Shown here one piece after another: positions 54,920-64,000 of a DNA stretch of 64,000 nucleotides (position 1 is the first letter of the stretch; every line of letters starts with the position of its first letter). The notes under the pieces were generated by a model that saw only the letters and a list, made by a program, of their open reading frames with translations, made no database searches and had not been told where the DNA came from. This DNA is from Hymenobacter sp. IS2118 (GTDB lineage: Bacteria > Bacteroidota > Bacteroidia > Cytophagales > Hymenobacteraceae): positions 1-64,000 of the forward strand of contig NZ_JNLX01000085.1 of the NCBI RefSeq assembly GCF_000715495.1, written 5' to 3'. A program made the position numbers and the translations under genes.

Positions 54920-57900
54920 TTAGGCATAAGGCTCCATTTCTTCCAGCTGCACACGGGGCTCCACGCCTTCGAATACCGGCGACTCGTTTTCGTCCCGAAT
55001 CAGCTTGTTGTCGCCGGCCAGGGTGCCGAAGAAGAAGTACAGGCCGGGGATGATAATTACCCCGAACACGGTACCGAACAGCATGCCACCGAGCGCCGAC
55101 GACCCGATGGTGCGGTTGCCAATGGCGCCCGCGCCGGTAGCCACCACCAGCGGAATGAGGCCGGCGATGAAGGCGAACGAAGTCATGAGAATGGGGCGGA
55201 ATCGGACTTTGGCACCCTCAATGGCCGCGTCCCTAACGCTCATGCCCTCCTCGTGCTTCAGGGCCGCGAATTCGACAATCAGTACGGCGTTTTTACCGAG
55301 CAAGCCGACGAGCATTACCAGGCCCACCTGGGCGTAGATATCATTGGCTAGCCCGAATATTTTAATGAACAGAAACGAGCCGAACACGCCCGCCACCAGC
55401 GAGAAAATAACGGCCAGCGGCAGCAGGAAACTTTCGTACTGCGCGGCCAGCACCAGGTACACGAAGATGAGTACGATGCTGAAAATTATGGTCGATTCGT
55501 TGCCGCGCCCCATCTCGTCTTTCGACAAGCCGCCCCAGTCGATGTCGTAGCCATGAGGCAGGTCTTTGGCCACTTCCTGCACCGCTTTCAGAGCCTCGCC
55601 CGAGCTGAAGCCGGCCGCCGCCCCGCCCCGGATGGAGGCCGTGGTGTACATGTTGTAGCGGTTGATTTCGTTGGCGCCCTGCGTCTTCACTATTTTCATG
55701 AAGGCCGAGAACGGCACCATGTCGCCCTTGTCGTTTTTGGCCCACATGTTCAGGATGTCCTCGGGCAGCTTGCGGTATTCCGGCGAGGCCTGCACAAACA
55801 CCTTGAAAAAGCGCTGGTACTTGATGAAGCCCAGCTCGTAGGTCGAGCCCACCATGATGCTCAGCGTGTTCATGGCGTTGCCGATGCTCACGCCCTTCTG
55901 CATGGCCAGCTCGTTGTCAATCTTTAGCTCGTACTGCGGGTAGTTGGCCGAGAAGAAGGTGAACAGGCCGGCCAGCTCCGGGCGCTTTTTGAGCTTACCC
56001 ATGAATTCCTCGTTCACCTTTTCCAGCGCCTTGTAGTCGCCGGAGTTGGTTTTGTCGAGCAGCTGCAGCTGGAAGCCGCCCGCGGCCCCGTAGCCCGGCA
56101 CGGCCGGCGGCTCGAAGAATTCGATGGTCGCGCCCGGAATTTCGTGCGCCTTCTTTTCCAGGTTTTCCACGATATCGGCAATGGATTCCTTGCGCTCCGA
56201 CCACGGCTTGAGGTCGAGTAGCAGGGTGCCGGCGTTCGAGCCGCGGCCTTCGGTGAGCACCTCGTAGCCGGCCAGCGAAGACACGTTGGCGACGCCAGGC
56301 ACGTCCTTCGCCATTCCGGCCAGGCGCTGCGACACGGCATTGGTTTGCTCCAGCGTAGTGCCGGGCGGCGTCTGCACAATGGCGTAAATCAGGCCCTGGT
56401 CTTCGCTGGGGATGAAGCCGGCCGGCAGCCGGGCCGTGATGGCCCAGATGCCCAGCCCAAAGGCAATGAGCATGGCGAAGGTGATGAGGCGGCTGGCCAC
56501 AATGCGCTCCAGCAGGCCCACGTAGGCGTTGGTCAGCCGCTCAAACCCGCGGTTGAACCAGTCAAAGAAGCGCTGCATGGGCGTTTTCTTCTTGGCCTGG
56601 CCGTGGTTGTTTTTCAGAATCATGGCGCAGAGCACCGGCGTGAGCGTGAGCGCCACCAGACCCGAAATCATGATGGCCGTAGCCATGGTGATGGAGAACT
56701 GCCGGTAGAAAATGCCCACCGGGCCGCTCATGAACGACACCGGGATAAATACGGCCGTCATCATAATGGTGATGGCGATGATGGCGCCGCTGATTTCGCC
56801 CACCACCTTGCGCACGGCGTTGTAAGGCGAAAGGTGCTCCTCCTCCATTTTGGCGTGCACGGCCTCAATCACCACAATGGCATTGTCGACCACGATGCCG
56901 ATGCTGAGCACCAGCGCAAACAGCGTTATCATGTTGATGGTAAGTCCAAACGCCTGCATGGCCACAAACGAGCCCACCAACGACACCGGCACGGCAATGG
57001 CCGGAATGAGGGTGGAGCGCCAGTCGCCCAGGAACAGGTACACCACGAGCGCCACCAGAATAAAGGCGTCGCGCAGGGTGTGAATCACGTTCTCGATAGA
57101 GGCGTCGAGGAAGTTCGACACGTCGTAGGTGATTTTGTAGTCCATGCCGGGCGGGAAGCTGCTTTTCTTCAACTCCTCCAGCTTGGCTTTCACCTCCTTA
57201 ATCACGTCCGAGGCGTTGGAACCGTATGTTTGCTTCAGCACGATGGCGGCCGAGGGGTACTGGTTCAAGTTGGAGTAGATGTCGTAGTACTCCGAGCCCA
57301 GCTCCACGTTGGCCACGTCTTTCAGGTGCAGGCTTTCGCCATCGGCGTTGGCCTTGAGGATGACGTTCTTGTACTGCTCCACGTCGTTGAAGCGGCCCTG
57401 GTAGCTCAGCACGTACTCCAGCGACTGCGCCTGCTTGCCGTCGGAGCGGCCGATACGGCCCGGCGAGCCGATGACGCTCTGCTCTTCCAGGGCCTTCATC
57501 ACGTCATCAACCGAGATGTTGTAGGCCCGCATGCGGTCGGGTTTCAGCCACACGCGCATGGCGTACTGCCGGCTGCCCAGGATGCTGGCCCGGCCGATTC
57601 CGCCCAGGCGCTGCAGCTCGGGTATCATGTTCACACCGGCGAAGTTGAACAGGTACTTCATGTCGGTGTTCTTGTCTTTCGAATACAAGTTCACGTACAT
57701 CAGCATGTTGGGTACCACGCGGTTCACAATTACGCCCTCGCGCTGCACCAGCAGCGGCAGGCGGTTGAGCACCTGCGCAATGCGGGTGTTCACGTTCACC
57801 ACGGCCTGGTCGGGGTTGGTGCCCAGGTTGAATACAATCTGAATGTTGGCCTCGCCGGCGCTCACCGCGTCGGAGGTCATGTACTTCATGCCCGGCACGC

Positions 57901-58111
57901 CGTTCACGGCCTGCTCCAGCGGAATCAGCACCGACTCGGTGAGCACCTTGGCACTGGCCCCCGGGTACGAGGCGCTGACCATCACCAGCGGCGGCGAGAT
58001 ATCCGGAAACTGTGACGTGGGCAGCTGCATGATGGACAGCCCGCCCATCAGCAGAATGACCACCGATATAACAATGGCGAAAACGGGCCGCCGAATGAAT
58101 TTACTAAACAT
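54920..58111 (-). CDS. acrB: RND efflux pump inner-membrane subunit (AcrB/HAE1 type)
   Basis: A 1063-residue RND permease of the hydrophobe/amphiphile efflux family, full length. The start MFSKFIRRPVFAIVISVVIL is standard. Twelve helices and two large periplasmic loops are evident (PTSQFPDISPPLVMVSASYP; GAASGGFQLQLLDKTNSGDY-like AAGGFQLQLLDK). In helix 4 the proton-relay pair is Asp409-Asn410 (GIVVDNAIVVIE), where E. coli AcrB has two Asp residues. The helix 10 Lys is present in LLGKNAVLIVEFA. It exports lipophilic compounds using proton flow. It is the middle gene of acrA-acrB-tolC. Confidence 0.95.
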   Translation of the reverse strand: MFSKFIRRPVFAIVISVVILLMGGLSIMQLPTSQFPDISPPLVMVSASYPGASAKVLTESVLIPLEQAVNGVPGMKYMTSDAVSAGEANIQIVFNLGTNPDQAVVNVNTRIAQVLNRLPLLVQREGVIVNRVVPNMLMYVNLYSKDKNTDMKYLFNFAGVNMIPELQRLGGIGRASILGSRQYAMRVWLKPDRMRAYNISVDDVMKALEEQSVIGSPGRIGRSDGKQAQSLEYVLSYQGRFNDVEQYKNVILKANADGESLHLKDVANVELGSEYYDIYSNLNQYPSAAIVLKQTYGSNASDVIKEVKAKLEELKKSSFPPGMDYKITYDVSNFLDASIENVIHTLRDAFILVALVVYLFLGDWRSTLIPAIAVPVSLVGSFVAMQAFGLTINMITLFALVLSIGIVVDNAIVVIEAVHAKMEEEHLSPYNAVRKVVGEISGAIIAITIMMTAVFIPVSFMSGPVGIFYRQFSITMATAIMISGLVALTLTPVLCAMILKNNHGQAKKKTPMQRFFDWFNRGFERLTNAYVGLLERIVASRLITFAMLIAFGLGIWAITARLPAGFIPSEDQGLIYAIVQTPPGTTLEQTNAVSQRLAGMAKDVPGVANVSSLAGYEVLTEGRGSNAGTLLLDLKPWSERKESIADIVENLEKKAHEIPGATIEFFEPPAVPGYGAAGGFQLQLLDKTNSGDYKALEKVNEEFMGKLKKRPELAGLFTFFSANYPQYELKIDNELAMQKGVSIGNAMNTLSIMVGSTYELGFIKYQRFFKVFVQASPEYRKLPEDILNMWAKNDKGDMVPFSAFMKIVKTQGANEINRYNMYTTASIRGGAAAGFSSGEALKAVQEVAKDLPHGYDIDWGGLSKDEMGRGNESTIIFSIVLIFVYLVLAAQYESFLLPLAVIFSLVAGVFGSFLFIKIFGLANDIYAQVGLVMLVGLLGKNAVLIVEFAALKHEEGMSVRDAAIEGAKVRFRPILMTSFAFIAGLIPLVVATGAGAIGNRTIGSSALGGMLFGTVFGVIIIPGLYFFFGTLAGDNKLIRDENESPVFEGVEPRVQLEEMEPYA

Positions 58112-58140
58112 AACTAATGAGTTATTGAAGCCAAAAGGCC

Positions 58141-58234
58141 GTCATGCTGAGCTTGCCGAAGCATCTCTACCGCAGCAGTAATTAGATGCCATTGCTACGA
58201 AGCGGTAGAGATGCTTCGGCAAGCTCAGCATGAC
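58141..58234. repeat. Family A palindrome, copy 8
   Basis: GTCATGCTGAGCTTGCCGAA and TTCGGCAAGCTCAGCATGAC; inner CATCTCTACCGC and GCGGTAGAGATG. It lies in the acrA-acrB spacer. Confidence 0.93.
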
Positions 58235-58255
58235 GTGCTTTTCCGAGCATTGCCG

Positions 58256-59347
58256 CTATTCGCTGTACACTTTCAGGTTATCGATAACCGACTTCGGCGT
58301 GCGGAAATCGTACTTCACTTTTTCGCCATCCTTAACTTTGCGCAGGCCTTCGAGCAGAATCCGGTCGGTGGCGGTGATGCCCGCTTTGAGGACGTAGAGG
58401 TCGGGCATTTCGGAAGCGATGTTGATTTCGCGCTGGTGCACCACGTTCTTTTTGTCAATCACGAAGACGTACTTTTTCTCCAGCACTTCGAACGTGGCTT
58501 TCTGCGGGATGATGAGGGCGTTTTTCAGCGGCACGGTCATCAGCACACTGCCGGTTTCGCCGTTGCGCAGCAGCCCATCAGGGTTAGGAAAAGTGGCTCG
58601 GAAGGCGATGTTGCCGGTTTCGTTGTTGAAATCGGCCTCAATGGTCTGCACCACGCCGGTCTGGTCAAACTCCTCGTTGTTGGCCATGCGCAGCTTCACC
58701 TTCGTGGCTTTGTCACTGGCTTTGGCGTGCTGCTTGTAGGTGAGGTACTCGGCTTCGGGCACGTTGTAGTACACCCATACTTTGCTGTTGTCGGAGAGTG
58801 TGGTCAGCAGGTCGCCCTCATCCACCAGGCTGCCCAGGCGGCCCTGGAAGTGGTCCATAATGCCGCTGAACGGGGCCTTTACTGTGGTAAACTGCAGGTG
58901 CGTCCGGGCCAGCGACACGTCGGCATTGGCCTTGTCGTACTTGGCCTGGGCCAGCGCCAACTCGCTGCCCGACACGATGTTCTTATCGGCCAGCTTCTTG
59001 GTGTTTTGGTATTCCAGGCCCACGTAGTTGGCTTCGGCCTGGGATTTTTTCAGTTCGGCCTGGTAGATGGTGGGCTTAATCTGAAACATCAGCTGGCCCT
59101 GCGATACGTGCTGCCCCTCGTCTACATAAATCTTCTCCAGGTAGCCTTTTTCCAGGGCCCGCAGCTCGATGCGCTGGAAGGAGTGAATCTGGGCCACGTA
59201 CTCCTTGGTGATGATGGTATCTTTCTGCAGGGCACTGGTAGCCACCAGCTTAATCTGCTCTTCTACTTCTTTTTTTTCTTCCGAGCAGCCTGTACCGCAG
59301 TACAGGGCACACAGGCTCACCAGCGTGAGCAGGGGCATTCTTTTCAT
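58256..59347 (-). CDS. acrA: RND efflux periplasmic adaptor (AcrA type)
   Basis: A 363-residue membrane-fusion protein. The ATG at 59347 (MKRMPLLTLVSLCALYC) is preferred over 59371 because it starts at the signal sequence; Cys21 (GTGC) may be acylated but the lipobox is imperfect. Recognisable parts are the lipoyl/barrel-sandwich halves (YVAQIHSFQRIELRALEKGY; LEKIYVDEGQHVSQGQLMFQ; APFSGIMDHFQGRLGSLVDE), the alpha-hairpin and the beta-barrel domain. It links AcrB to TolC. It heads the acrA-acrB-tolC set and follows a two-component system on the same strand, with family A copy 9 in the space. Confidence 0.93.
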   Translation of the reverse strand: MKRMPLLTLVSLCALYCGTGCSEEKKEVEEQIKLVATSALQKDTIITKEYVAQIHSFQRIELRALEKGYLEKIYVDEGQHVSQGQLMFQIKPTIYQAELKKSQAEANYVGLEYQNTKKLADKNIVSGSELALAQAKYDKANADVSLARTHLQFTTVKAPFSGIMDHFQGRLGSLVDEGDLLTTLSDNSKVWVYYNVPEAEYLTYKQHAKASDKATKVKLRMANNEEFDQTGVVQTIEADFNNETGNIAFRATFPNPDGLLRNGETGSVLMTVPLKNALIIPQKATFEVLEKKYVFVIDKKNVVHQREINIASEMPDLYVLKAGITATDRILLEGLRKVKDGEKVKYDFRTPKSVIDNLKVYSE

Positions 59348-59499
59348 AAACCGTTTCTTCGCTTTTTGCAATAAGCAAAGGTGCGGTAGCTGTATTAACC
59401 TGAGATTGGAAGGGAATTAGAAGTTTCTAATGTGGGAATAATTCCGGTTTGCCAGTGACTTTGGCAACCGTTTGATTCCACTCCTGACACCGAATGGCC

Positions 59500-59604
59500 G
59501 TCATGCTTCATCTGGCGTCCGCGCAGTCTAAGCATCTCTACCGCAGTAGTAAACCCTCCGGCGGCAACGAAGCGGTAGAGATGCTTCGACAAGCTCAGCA
59601 TGAC
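59500..59604. repeat. Family A palindrome, copy 9 (variant left arm)
   Basis: The left arm begins GTCATGCTTCATCTGGCGTC, the variant end also present on the right of copy 1. The right arm has the standard GCTTCGACAAGCTCAGCATG. Inner AAGCATCTCTACCGC and GCGGTAGAGATGCTT. Confidence 0.88.
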
Positions 59605-59652
59605 CGTTGAGGATGTTTGTTGATGAGCAGTAAATAGTTACAGCATTTTCCC

Positions 59653-61002
59653 TCAAACCCACAGCCGAAACTCTGTGCCCTCGCCCACTGCCGACTGGGC
59701 CGCCACGCCCCCGCCGTGCAGCTCCGCGATGCGCTGCACCAGGCTCAGTCCCACGCCGTTGCCGCTGATGCGGGCGCGCACGGCCTCAGCCCGGTAAAAG
59801 GGCTCAAAGATGTGCGGCAGGGCGGCGGCGTCGATGCCGATGCCGACATCGCGCACGGTGTAGGTGCAGCCGCCGGGGCTGGCGGCCAGGCTCACGTGCA
59901 CCGCCGCACCGGCGGGCGAGTACTTGCAGGCATTATCCAGCAGGTTGAGGAGGGCCAGGGTGAGCAGCTCGGCGTGGGCCGGGGCCTGGCAGTCCTCCAC
60001 GGCATCGGGCAGGTGCAGCTCGATGGTAGCGGCCGGGTAGCGGCGCTGCACGGCCTGCACGGCATCGAGCAGGGGTTCGGTGAGGAGCACGGGCGTCAGG
60101 GGCAGGTCGTGGGCGGGTTTTTCCTGGCTCAGCTCGGCCAGCAGCAGCAGGTCGTTGGTGAGCGAGATGAGGCGGCGCACCTCCTCGGTGGCGGAGGCCA
60201 GCGCGGCACGAAGCTCCTCCGGCCGCTCGTCGTAGGCCCGCGAAATATCAAGCGTGCCCAGCAGGTTGGCCAGCGGCGTGCGCAGCTCGTGCGAGGCCTG
60301 CCACACAAAGGTCCGGTTCTGGGCCACGGTATCGGCCAGGCGAGCGAGCAGGGCGTTGAACTGGGCCGCCAGCCGGCCCAGCTCGTCGCGCCCGCTGCCG
60401 GCCGAAAGCCGCTGGTCGAGAGTACGCGAGGACAGGGCCTGGATTTCCTGGCTCAGCGCCAGCACCGGACTCAGGGCGCGGCCCGCGAAGAGGTTGGCCA
60501 AGGCCACCACCAGGGTCAGGCCCAGTATATTAGTAATGAGTAGGTTATTTCGCAAACGCACGAGTCCCTCCTGCCCGTACTTGTCCTCGGCCGTCACGAT
60601 GACGACGAACCGCTCATTCCCCTCCTTCGTGTAGAGGGCCACGCCCAGCGCCGGGCCCTGCCCAAAAGCCACGCGCCCGGCCGTACGCGCCCGGCGCAGC
60701 AAGCCGGCCGTGCCCACCAGCCCGGAGTTGGGCCGGCTGGCGTACACGCGCTGGTTGGCGTCGTTGTAAATGGCTTCGTATTGGTTTTCCTGGGTCAGCA
60801 GCAGCAGGGCGTCGGTGGGTTCCAGCCGGTCGTGCCGGCGCACGTACACCTTGGCCGTGGCCTCGGCTTTACGGAGCAACAGCCCTTCAAAAGTGTCCCG
60901 CTGGCTGCTGCGCTCAAAGAAATACACTCCGCACGACACCGCCGCGACCAGGGCCAGCATCAGGCCGGCAAAAAAGAGCGTGAGGCGGGTGCGGATGGTC
61001 AT
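59653..61002 (-). CDS. Sensor histidine kinase
   Basis: A 449-residue membrane histidine kinase. Helix 1 is at residues 7-28 and helix 2 at about 154-174, flanking a periplasmic sensor of about 125 residues. A HAMP domain follows (about 175-225), then the DHp domain with phospho-acceptor His238 (VWQASHELRTPL). The N box is LLNLLDNACKYSPAG and the G1 box DVGIGIDAAAL, with PFYRAEAVRARISGNGVGLS. The response regulator gene lies just upstream, with a gap of 45 bases. Its sensing target is unknown. The efflux genes downstream on the same strand suggest control of the pump. Confidence 0.93.
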   Translation of the reverse strand: MTIRTRLTLFFAGLMLALVAAVSCGVYFFERSSQRDTFEGLLLRKAEATAKVYVRRHDRLEPTDALLLLTQENQYEAIYNDANQRVYASRPNSGLVGTAGLLRRARTAGRVAFGQGPALGVALYTKEGNERFVVIVTAEDKYGQEGLVRLRNNLLITNILGLTLVVALANLFAGRALSPVLALSQEIQALSSRTLDQRLSAGSGRDELGRLAAQFNALLARLADTVAQNRTFVWQASHELRTPLANLLGTLDISRAYDERPEELRAALASATEEVRRLISLTNDLLLLAELSQEKPAHDLPLTPVLLTEPLLDAVQAVQRRYPAATIELHLPDAVEDCQAPAHAELLTLALLNLLDNACKYSPAGAAVHVSLAASPGGCTYTVRDVGIGIDAAALPHIFEPFYRAEAVRARISGNGVGLSLVQRIAELHGGGVAAQSAVGEGTEFRLWV

Positions 61003-61047
61003 AGAAGCAAACGGGCAGTGGGCGGCCAGGCGGTGGGAGGCAGCAGG

Positions 61048-61719
61048 TTACTCACGCAGCACGTAGCCCATGCCCACCACTGTGTGAATGAGTTTGGGCG
61101 TAAAATCTTTGTCAATCTTACGGCGCAGGTACGTGATGTACACGTCGATGACGTTGGTATTGGTATCGAATTTCAGCTCCCACACTTTTTCGGCGATATC
61201 CACCCGCGACACCACGTGGCCCTGGTTGAGGAGCAGGTATTCGAGCAGCGCGTACTCGCGGGCGGTGAGGGTAATGGGCTGGCCGGCGCGCTCCACGCGC
61301 TTGGTGGTGAGGTGCAGCGTGAGGTCGGCCACGCTCAGGGTACGGCCGGGTCCGGCGTCGTGGTAGCGGCGGTAAAGGGCCCGCACCCGCAGCAGCAACT
61401 CCTGAAACTCGAAGGGCTTAACCAGGTAATCGTCGGCGCCGGCGTCGTAGCCCTCGGTTTTGTGGCCAATGCCGCCCAGCGCGGTCAGCAGCAGAACGGC
61501 GACCTGCGGCAGCTCGGCCCGCAGGCGCCGGCACACCTCAAAGCCGTTGAGCAACGGCAGGTTCACGTCCAAAATCACCAAATCGTAGTCGCCACGCAGG
61601 GCCATGCTCAGCCCCAATTGGCCGTCAAAGGCCGCATCGACCCAGTAGCCCTCGCCCTCCAGGCCCTTCCGCACAAAAGAGCTGAGCTTGGCTTCGTCTT
61701 CGACCAACAGAATTTTCAT
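61048..61719 (-). CDS. OmpR-family response regulator
   Basis: A 223-residue response regulator. The ATG at 61719 gives the normal start MKILLVEDEAKLSSFVRKGL; a longer frame to 61866 is not supported. The receiver domain has acidic residues at 7-8 and the phosphorylated Asp51 (LVILDVNLPLLNG), with Thr (LLTALG) and Lys (DDYLVKPFEF). The C-terminal OmpR-type winged helix follows (LTAREYALLEYLLLNQGHVV; VIDVYITYLRRKID). It is the partner of the kinase 45 bases downstream and probably regulates the RND operon that follows on the same strand. Confidence 0.95.
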   Translation of the reverse strand: MKILLVEDEAKLSSFVRKGLEGEGYWVDAAFDGQLGLSMALRGDYDLVILDVNLPLLNGFEVCRRLRAELPQVAVLLLTALGGIGHKTEGYDAGADDYLVKPFEFQELLLRVRALYRRYHDAGPGRTLSVADLTLHLTTKRVERAGQPITLTAREYALLEYLLLNQGHVVSRVDIAEKVWELKFDTNTNVIDVYITYLRRKIDKDFTPKLIHTVVGMGYVLRE

Positions 61720-61981
61720 AGAACAGCAGCAGCAGCTTGCGCAAGGAGGCGCAAAGGTAGCCGCCCGCCGGGGCTGTGCCGAGGCGCTACTCCGGGCACT
61801 CGTTGTCATTACCATTCGACAACAATTACGGCTATTATCCGCATCGGGCATTTGCAACGAGTGCAACGCAGAGCGGTGGCAGTTCCCGGCTGCGCAAGGC
61901 TGAAGAATGCGGGCGCTTGGACCAGTGCTCGCACTACTGGCTGCCTACCGTTGTGGGGGCGCAGCCCCATCTATACTACTG

Positions 61982-62359
61982 CTACGCCAGCAGCCGCGCC
62001 TGATGCGCCACGCCGATAAGCCTGGGCGCGTTGAGCAATGTAGCCAGCAGCAGCTCCTTGGCGGCCTGCTTGCGCTCGTCTTTGCTCAGGTTTTGGGTTT
62101 CCTCCTGCACCAGCTCGCTCAGGGTTTTGAAAGCGATGAGCAGCGCCTGATGGCGCGGCTTTTCGGCCAACAGCTCGCCGTAGGCCCGCGTCATTTCCTC
62201 CTGAATGCGAACGCGCTTGAGGTGAAAGATGGAGTCGTTGACGACCAGCGGCTGCATTTTCTCCAGCAGCCGCAGCAACGGCAGCAGCTTAGTAGCCGTG
62301 GCGGCAGCAGCTTTGGTGAGGTGCGGATGGCGGGGCGGAGGAGAATCGGCGGCAGGCAT
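61982..62359 (-). CDS. Hypothetical helical protein
   Basis: A protein of about 125 residues if started at 62359 (MPAADSPPPRHPHL); 62386 would add nine residues. It is mostly alpha-helical and charged (LTKAAAATATKLLPLLRLLE; KPRHQALLIAFKTLSELVQE; LSKDERKQAAKELLLATLLN). No signal peptide or membrane helix. I do not recognise the family. It is upstream of, and on the same strand as, the response regulator, with a gap of about 260 bases that I cannot assign. It is divergent from the lipoprotein gene at 62461. Confidence 0.6.
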   Translation of the reverse strand: MPAADSPPPRHPHLTKAAAATATKLLPLLRLLEKMQPLVVNDSIFHLKRVRIQEEMTRAYGELLAEKPRHQALLIAFKTLSELVQEETQNLSKDERKQAAKELLLATLLNAPRLIGVAHQARLLA

Positions 62360-62460
62360 GGTGCGGGCGAATGGGATGTAGTGCAACGCAAGATAGCGGA
62401 CTTGCGACTGCTGCGACGGGCGGGGTTGGGCAGGAGAATCAGGGATGGTTACTTTGCATT

Positions 62461-63414
62461 ATGGACTTCCTTCTGAAACAGGCTCGACTCTTATTGCTGG
62501 GCTTATTTGTACTGACTGGCTGCCACGATAAATCGTCTGACACGGCGCAGCGTGTTGACGAATCATCTGTTGCGCCTGATTCGGCAAATGCTCCTCTCCG
62601 GCCTACTACGCATGGCGCCGTTGCCGAAGACGCTGTTGCTCAACAGCTAAAAGCACTTTTGGGTGGCGCTTGGCTAAATACAACCTACACTGCCCAATTG
62701 CTGAAAACCCATTCACCTCGCAAAGCGCACGGATACTGGGGCGCTAGCGGCATAACGGTGATGCTGATTGACCCAACGTCTTTTGAAGGCGACAGCTTGG
62801 CGGTCGCGCTCGGCTTTTCCAATCACGAAGGGATGCCGTTGCGCTACGTTCACCTTAGCGAGAGCAAGAGTGCTAATTCATGGCGCACTACCTCTTATGC
62901 GGAATCATTTGGAGATGACTGGTCTGAAACGAGTCTTCGCTACCAAACCCATAACGCTGACACCCTGTTGCATCTCGACCAACGAAACAAAAAAACGGGG
63001 CGGATTATCACGACAACATTCAGGCGGGTGCGCGGTGCTTCCGGTACGGGCGCGGCCTTGCAAGAGCCCCCGCTGCAAGCGCCATTGGCTCGTTTTATCA
63101 ATGACCTACTTTTCACCGGCACCCATTCCATGACAGATTCTGCCGGCCTTATTTCTTCGGCACACTTCACGCCAAGTGGAAACGTGAAGGGTCTACCAAG
63201 CCACAAATCGTATGAGGTAAATACCGATTTTACAGGGCCATTCCATGAATTCGACACCGTATTTTTAGATATCTACCAGAAGTCACAAGAAGAGTTGGCT
63301 TTTGCCACAAAAGGTGACACCATCCGGCTCTTCGCGGTGCATGATGACACCACCAGTTACGAGCGTCAGCGCGGGCACTTGCGCTACACGCTGATTCGGC
63401 AAAGCCGAAATTAA
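62461..63414 (+). CDS. Uncharacterised lipoprotein
   Basis: A 317-residue lipoprotein; the start at 62461 gives the leader MDFLLKQARLLLLGLFVLTG followed by Cys21 (LTGC), so a longer frame from 62371 is rejected. The mature part is mixed alpha/beta with conserved-looking segments (LLGGAWLNTTYTAQLLKTHS; KAHGYWGASGITVMLIDPTS; HDDTTSYERQRGHLRYTLIR). I do not recognise the family. The base composition is lower in GC than the efflux genes, which suggests more recent acquisition. Function unknown. Confidence 0.7.
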   Translation: MDFLLKQARLLLLGLFVLTGCHDKSSDTAQRVDESSVAPDSANAPLRPTTHGAVAEDAVAQQLKALLGGAWLNTTYTAQLLKTHSPRKAHGYWGASGITVMLIDPTSFEGDSLAVALGFSNHEGMPLRYVHLSESKSANSWRTTSYAESFGDDWSETSLRYQTHNADTLLHLDQRNKKTGRIITTTFRRVRGASGTGAALQEPPLQAPLARFINDLLFTGTHSMTDSAGLISSAHFTPSGNVKGLPSHKSYEVNTDFTGPFHEFDTVFLDIYQKSQEELAFATKGDTIRLFAVHDDTTSYERQRGHLRYTLIRQSRN

Positions 63415-63488
63415 TAGCCCAGGCAAAACACCCGGCCGTACCTGCTGCGACTTGGGAATCCGTTATCTATCGGGCAAACCCCAACGGA

Positions 63489-64000
63489 CTACGCCAACCA
63501 GTAAGCTGTACTACGCCCCCCGGCGGCCTCTTGCACCAACACCTGCTGCCTCACCAGCGCCTGAATGTCGCGCCCGGCCGTATCCTGCGAACACTTGGCA
63601 ATGGCGGCCCATTTTGAGGAAGTGAGCTTGCCCTCGAAACCATCCAACAGCCGGTTGAGAATCTTTTGCTGCCGGGCATTGAACTGCTTCGGCGCGTGCT
63701 GCTCCCAGAACCGGGCTTTTTCCAACACTTTCGCCAGCGTTTGTTCCGTCGCCGCCAGCGCCCGGCTCAGGCAGCCCAGAAACCATTCCAGCCACGCCGT
63801 GATATCCAGTCCGCCCTTTTGCGTCGCTTCCAGCTGCGCGTAATAATCGGCGCGCTCCAGCCGGATTTGGGCCGACATGCTGTAGAAGCGCTGCGCCGTG
63901 CCATCGGCCCGCGCCAGCTGCAAATCGGTAATGGCCCGCGCCAGCCGCCCGTTGCCATCCTCAAACGGGTGGATGGTGACAAACCACAGATGCGCCACGG
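63489..64000 (-). CDS. Fic-domain protein, C-terminal part (cut by window edge)
   Basis: The last 169 or more residues of a Fic-family protein, running off the right edge of the window. The active-site motif HPFEDGNGRLARAI is complete: the catalytic His, and the GNGR loop that binds the nucleotide. A C-terminal winged helix-turn-helix-like part follows (FNARQQKILNRLLDGFEGKL; SSKWAAIAKCSQDTAGRDIQ), typical of bacterial Fic proteins with a DNA-binding tail (DUF4172/Fic-wHTH type). Fic proteins transfer AMP to protein side chains. The N-terminal part, including any inhibitory helix, is outside the window, so whether it is a toxin-antitoxin type cannot be said. Confidence 0.88.
   Translation of the reverse strand, partial: VAHLWFVTIHPFEDGNGRLARAITDLQLARADGTAQRFYSMSAQIRLERADYYAQLEATQKGGLDITAWLEWFLGCLSRALAATEQTLAKVLEKARFWEQHAPKQFNARQQKILNRLLDGFEGKLTSSKWAAIAKCSQDTAGRDIQALVRQQVLVQEAAGGRSTAYWLA

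Overview
The window looks like chromosome from a high-GC member of the Bacteroidota, most likely Hymenobacter or a close relative in the Cytophagales (inference). The evidence is a secreted protein with a type IX secretion C-terminal sorting domain, a PorT-like barrel, a DUF4159/MoxR/DUF58/BatA gene train, lipoprotein-type TolC and AcrA subunits, a prolyl oligopeptidase of bacteroidete type, and promoters of the form TAnnTTTG. No rRNA, tRNA, CRISPR array, transposase or phage gene was seen.

Layout. Positions 1-1690 hold a coiled-coil hypothetical gene, a terminator, a broken nucleotidyltransferase remnant and three palindromic repeats. Positions 1692-5173 are a divergent oxyR/katG peroxide-defence pair. 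Positions 5303-8122 carry an AT-rich orphan gene, an XdhC-family gene and purU. Positions 8325-16889 are a minus-strand cluster (mmsA, omega-aminotransferase, dihydropyrimidinase, beta-ureidopropionase-like amidohydrolase, preT, preA). On paper this converts uracil or thymine, through beta-alanine or its methyl analogue, to acetyl- or propionyl-CoA. After a PAP2 phosphatase, positions 18270-30595 contain the most unusual region: three tandem tldD-tldE metalloprotease pairs. All three TldD copies start with a twin-arginine leader, and the array is interrupted by two paralogous secreted carboxypeptidase-regulatory-domain proteins and a decayed fourth tldD start.

Positions 30700-41024 contain a PorT-like barrel and then a DUF4159-MoxR-DUF58-hypothetical-BatA-DUF4175-like-membrane protein series. 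Positions 41318-46926 hold a T9SS cargo protein, glutamate racemase, a small orphan, and a tesA/ybbA-ybbP arrangement like that of E. coli, with ybbP running to 49462. Positions 49541-53232 hold an OmpA-type lipoprotein and an S9 peptidase. Positions 53384-61719 are a minus-strand response regulator, histidine kinase, AcrA, AcrB and TolC series, probably a regulated multidrug or envelope-stress efflux system. The right end has two uncharacterised genes and a Fic-domain protein cut by the window edge.

A second theme is the spacers. Many gaps contain a long (about 70-190 bp) near-perfect inverted repeat from one of several unrelated families. One family (GTCATGCTGAGC...) occurs eight times plus a half copy, a CTAG-rich family four times, and others twice. 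These REP/MITE-like elements lie between genes, often within a few bases of start or stop codons, and they do not code for anything recognisable.
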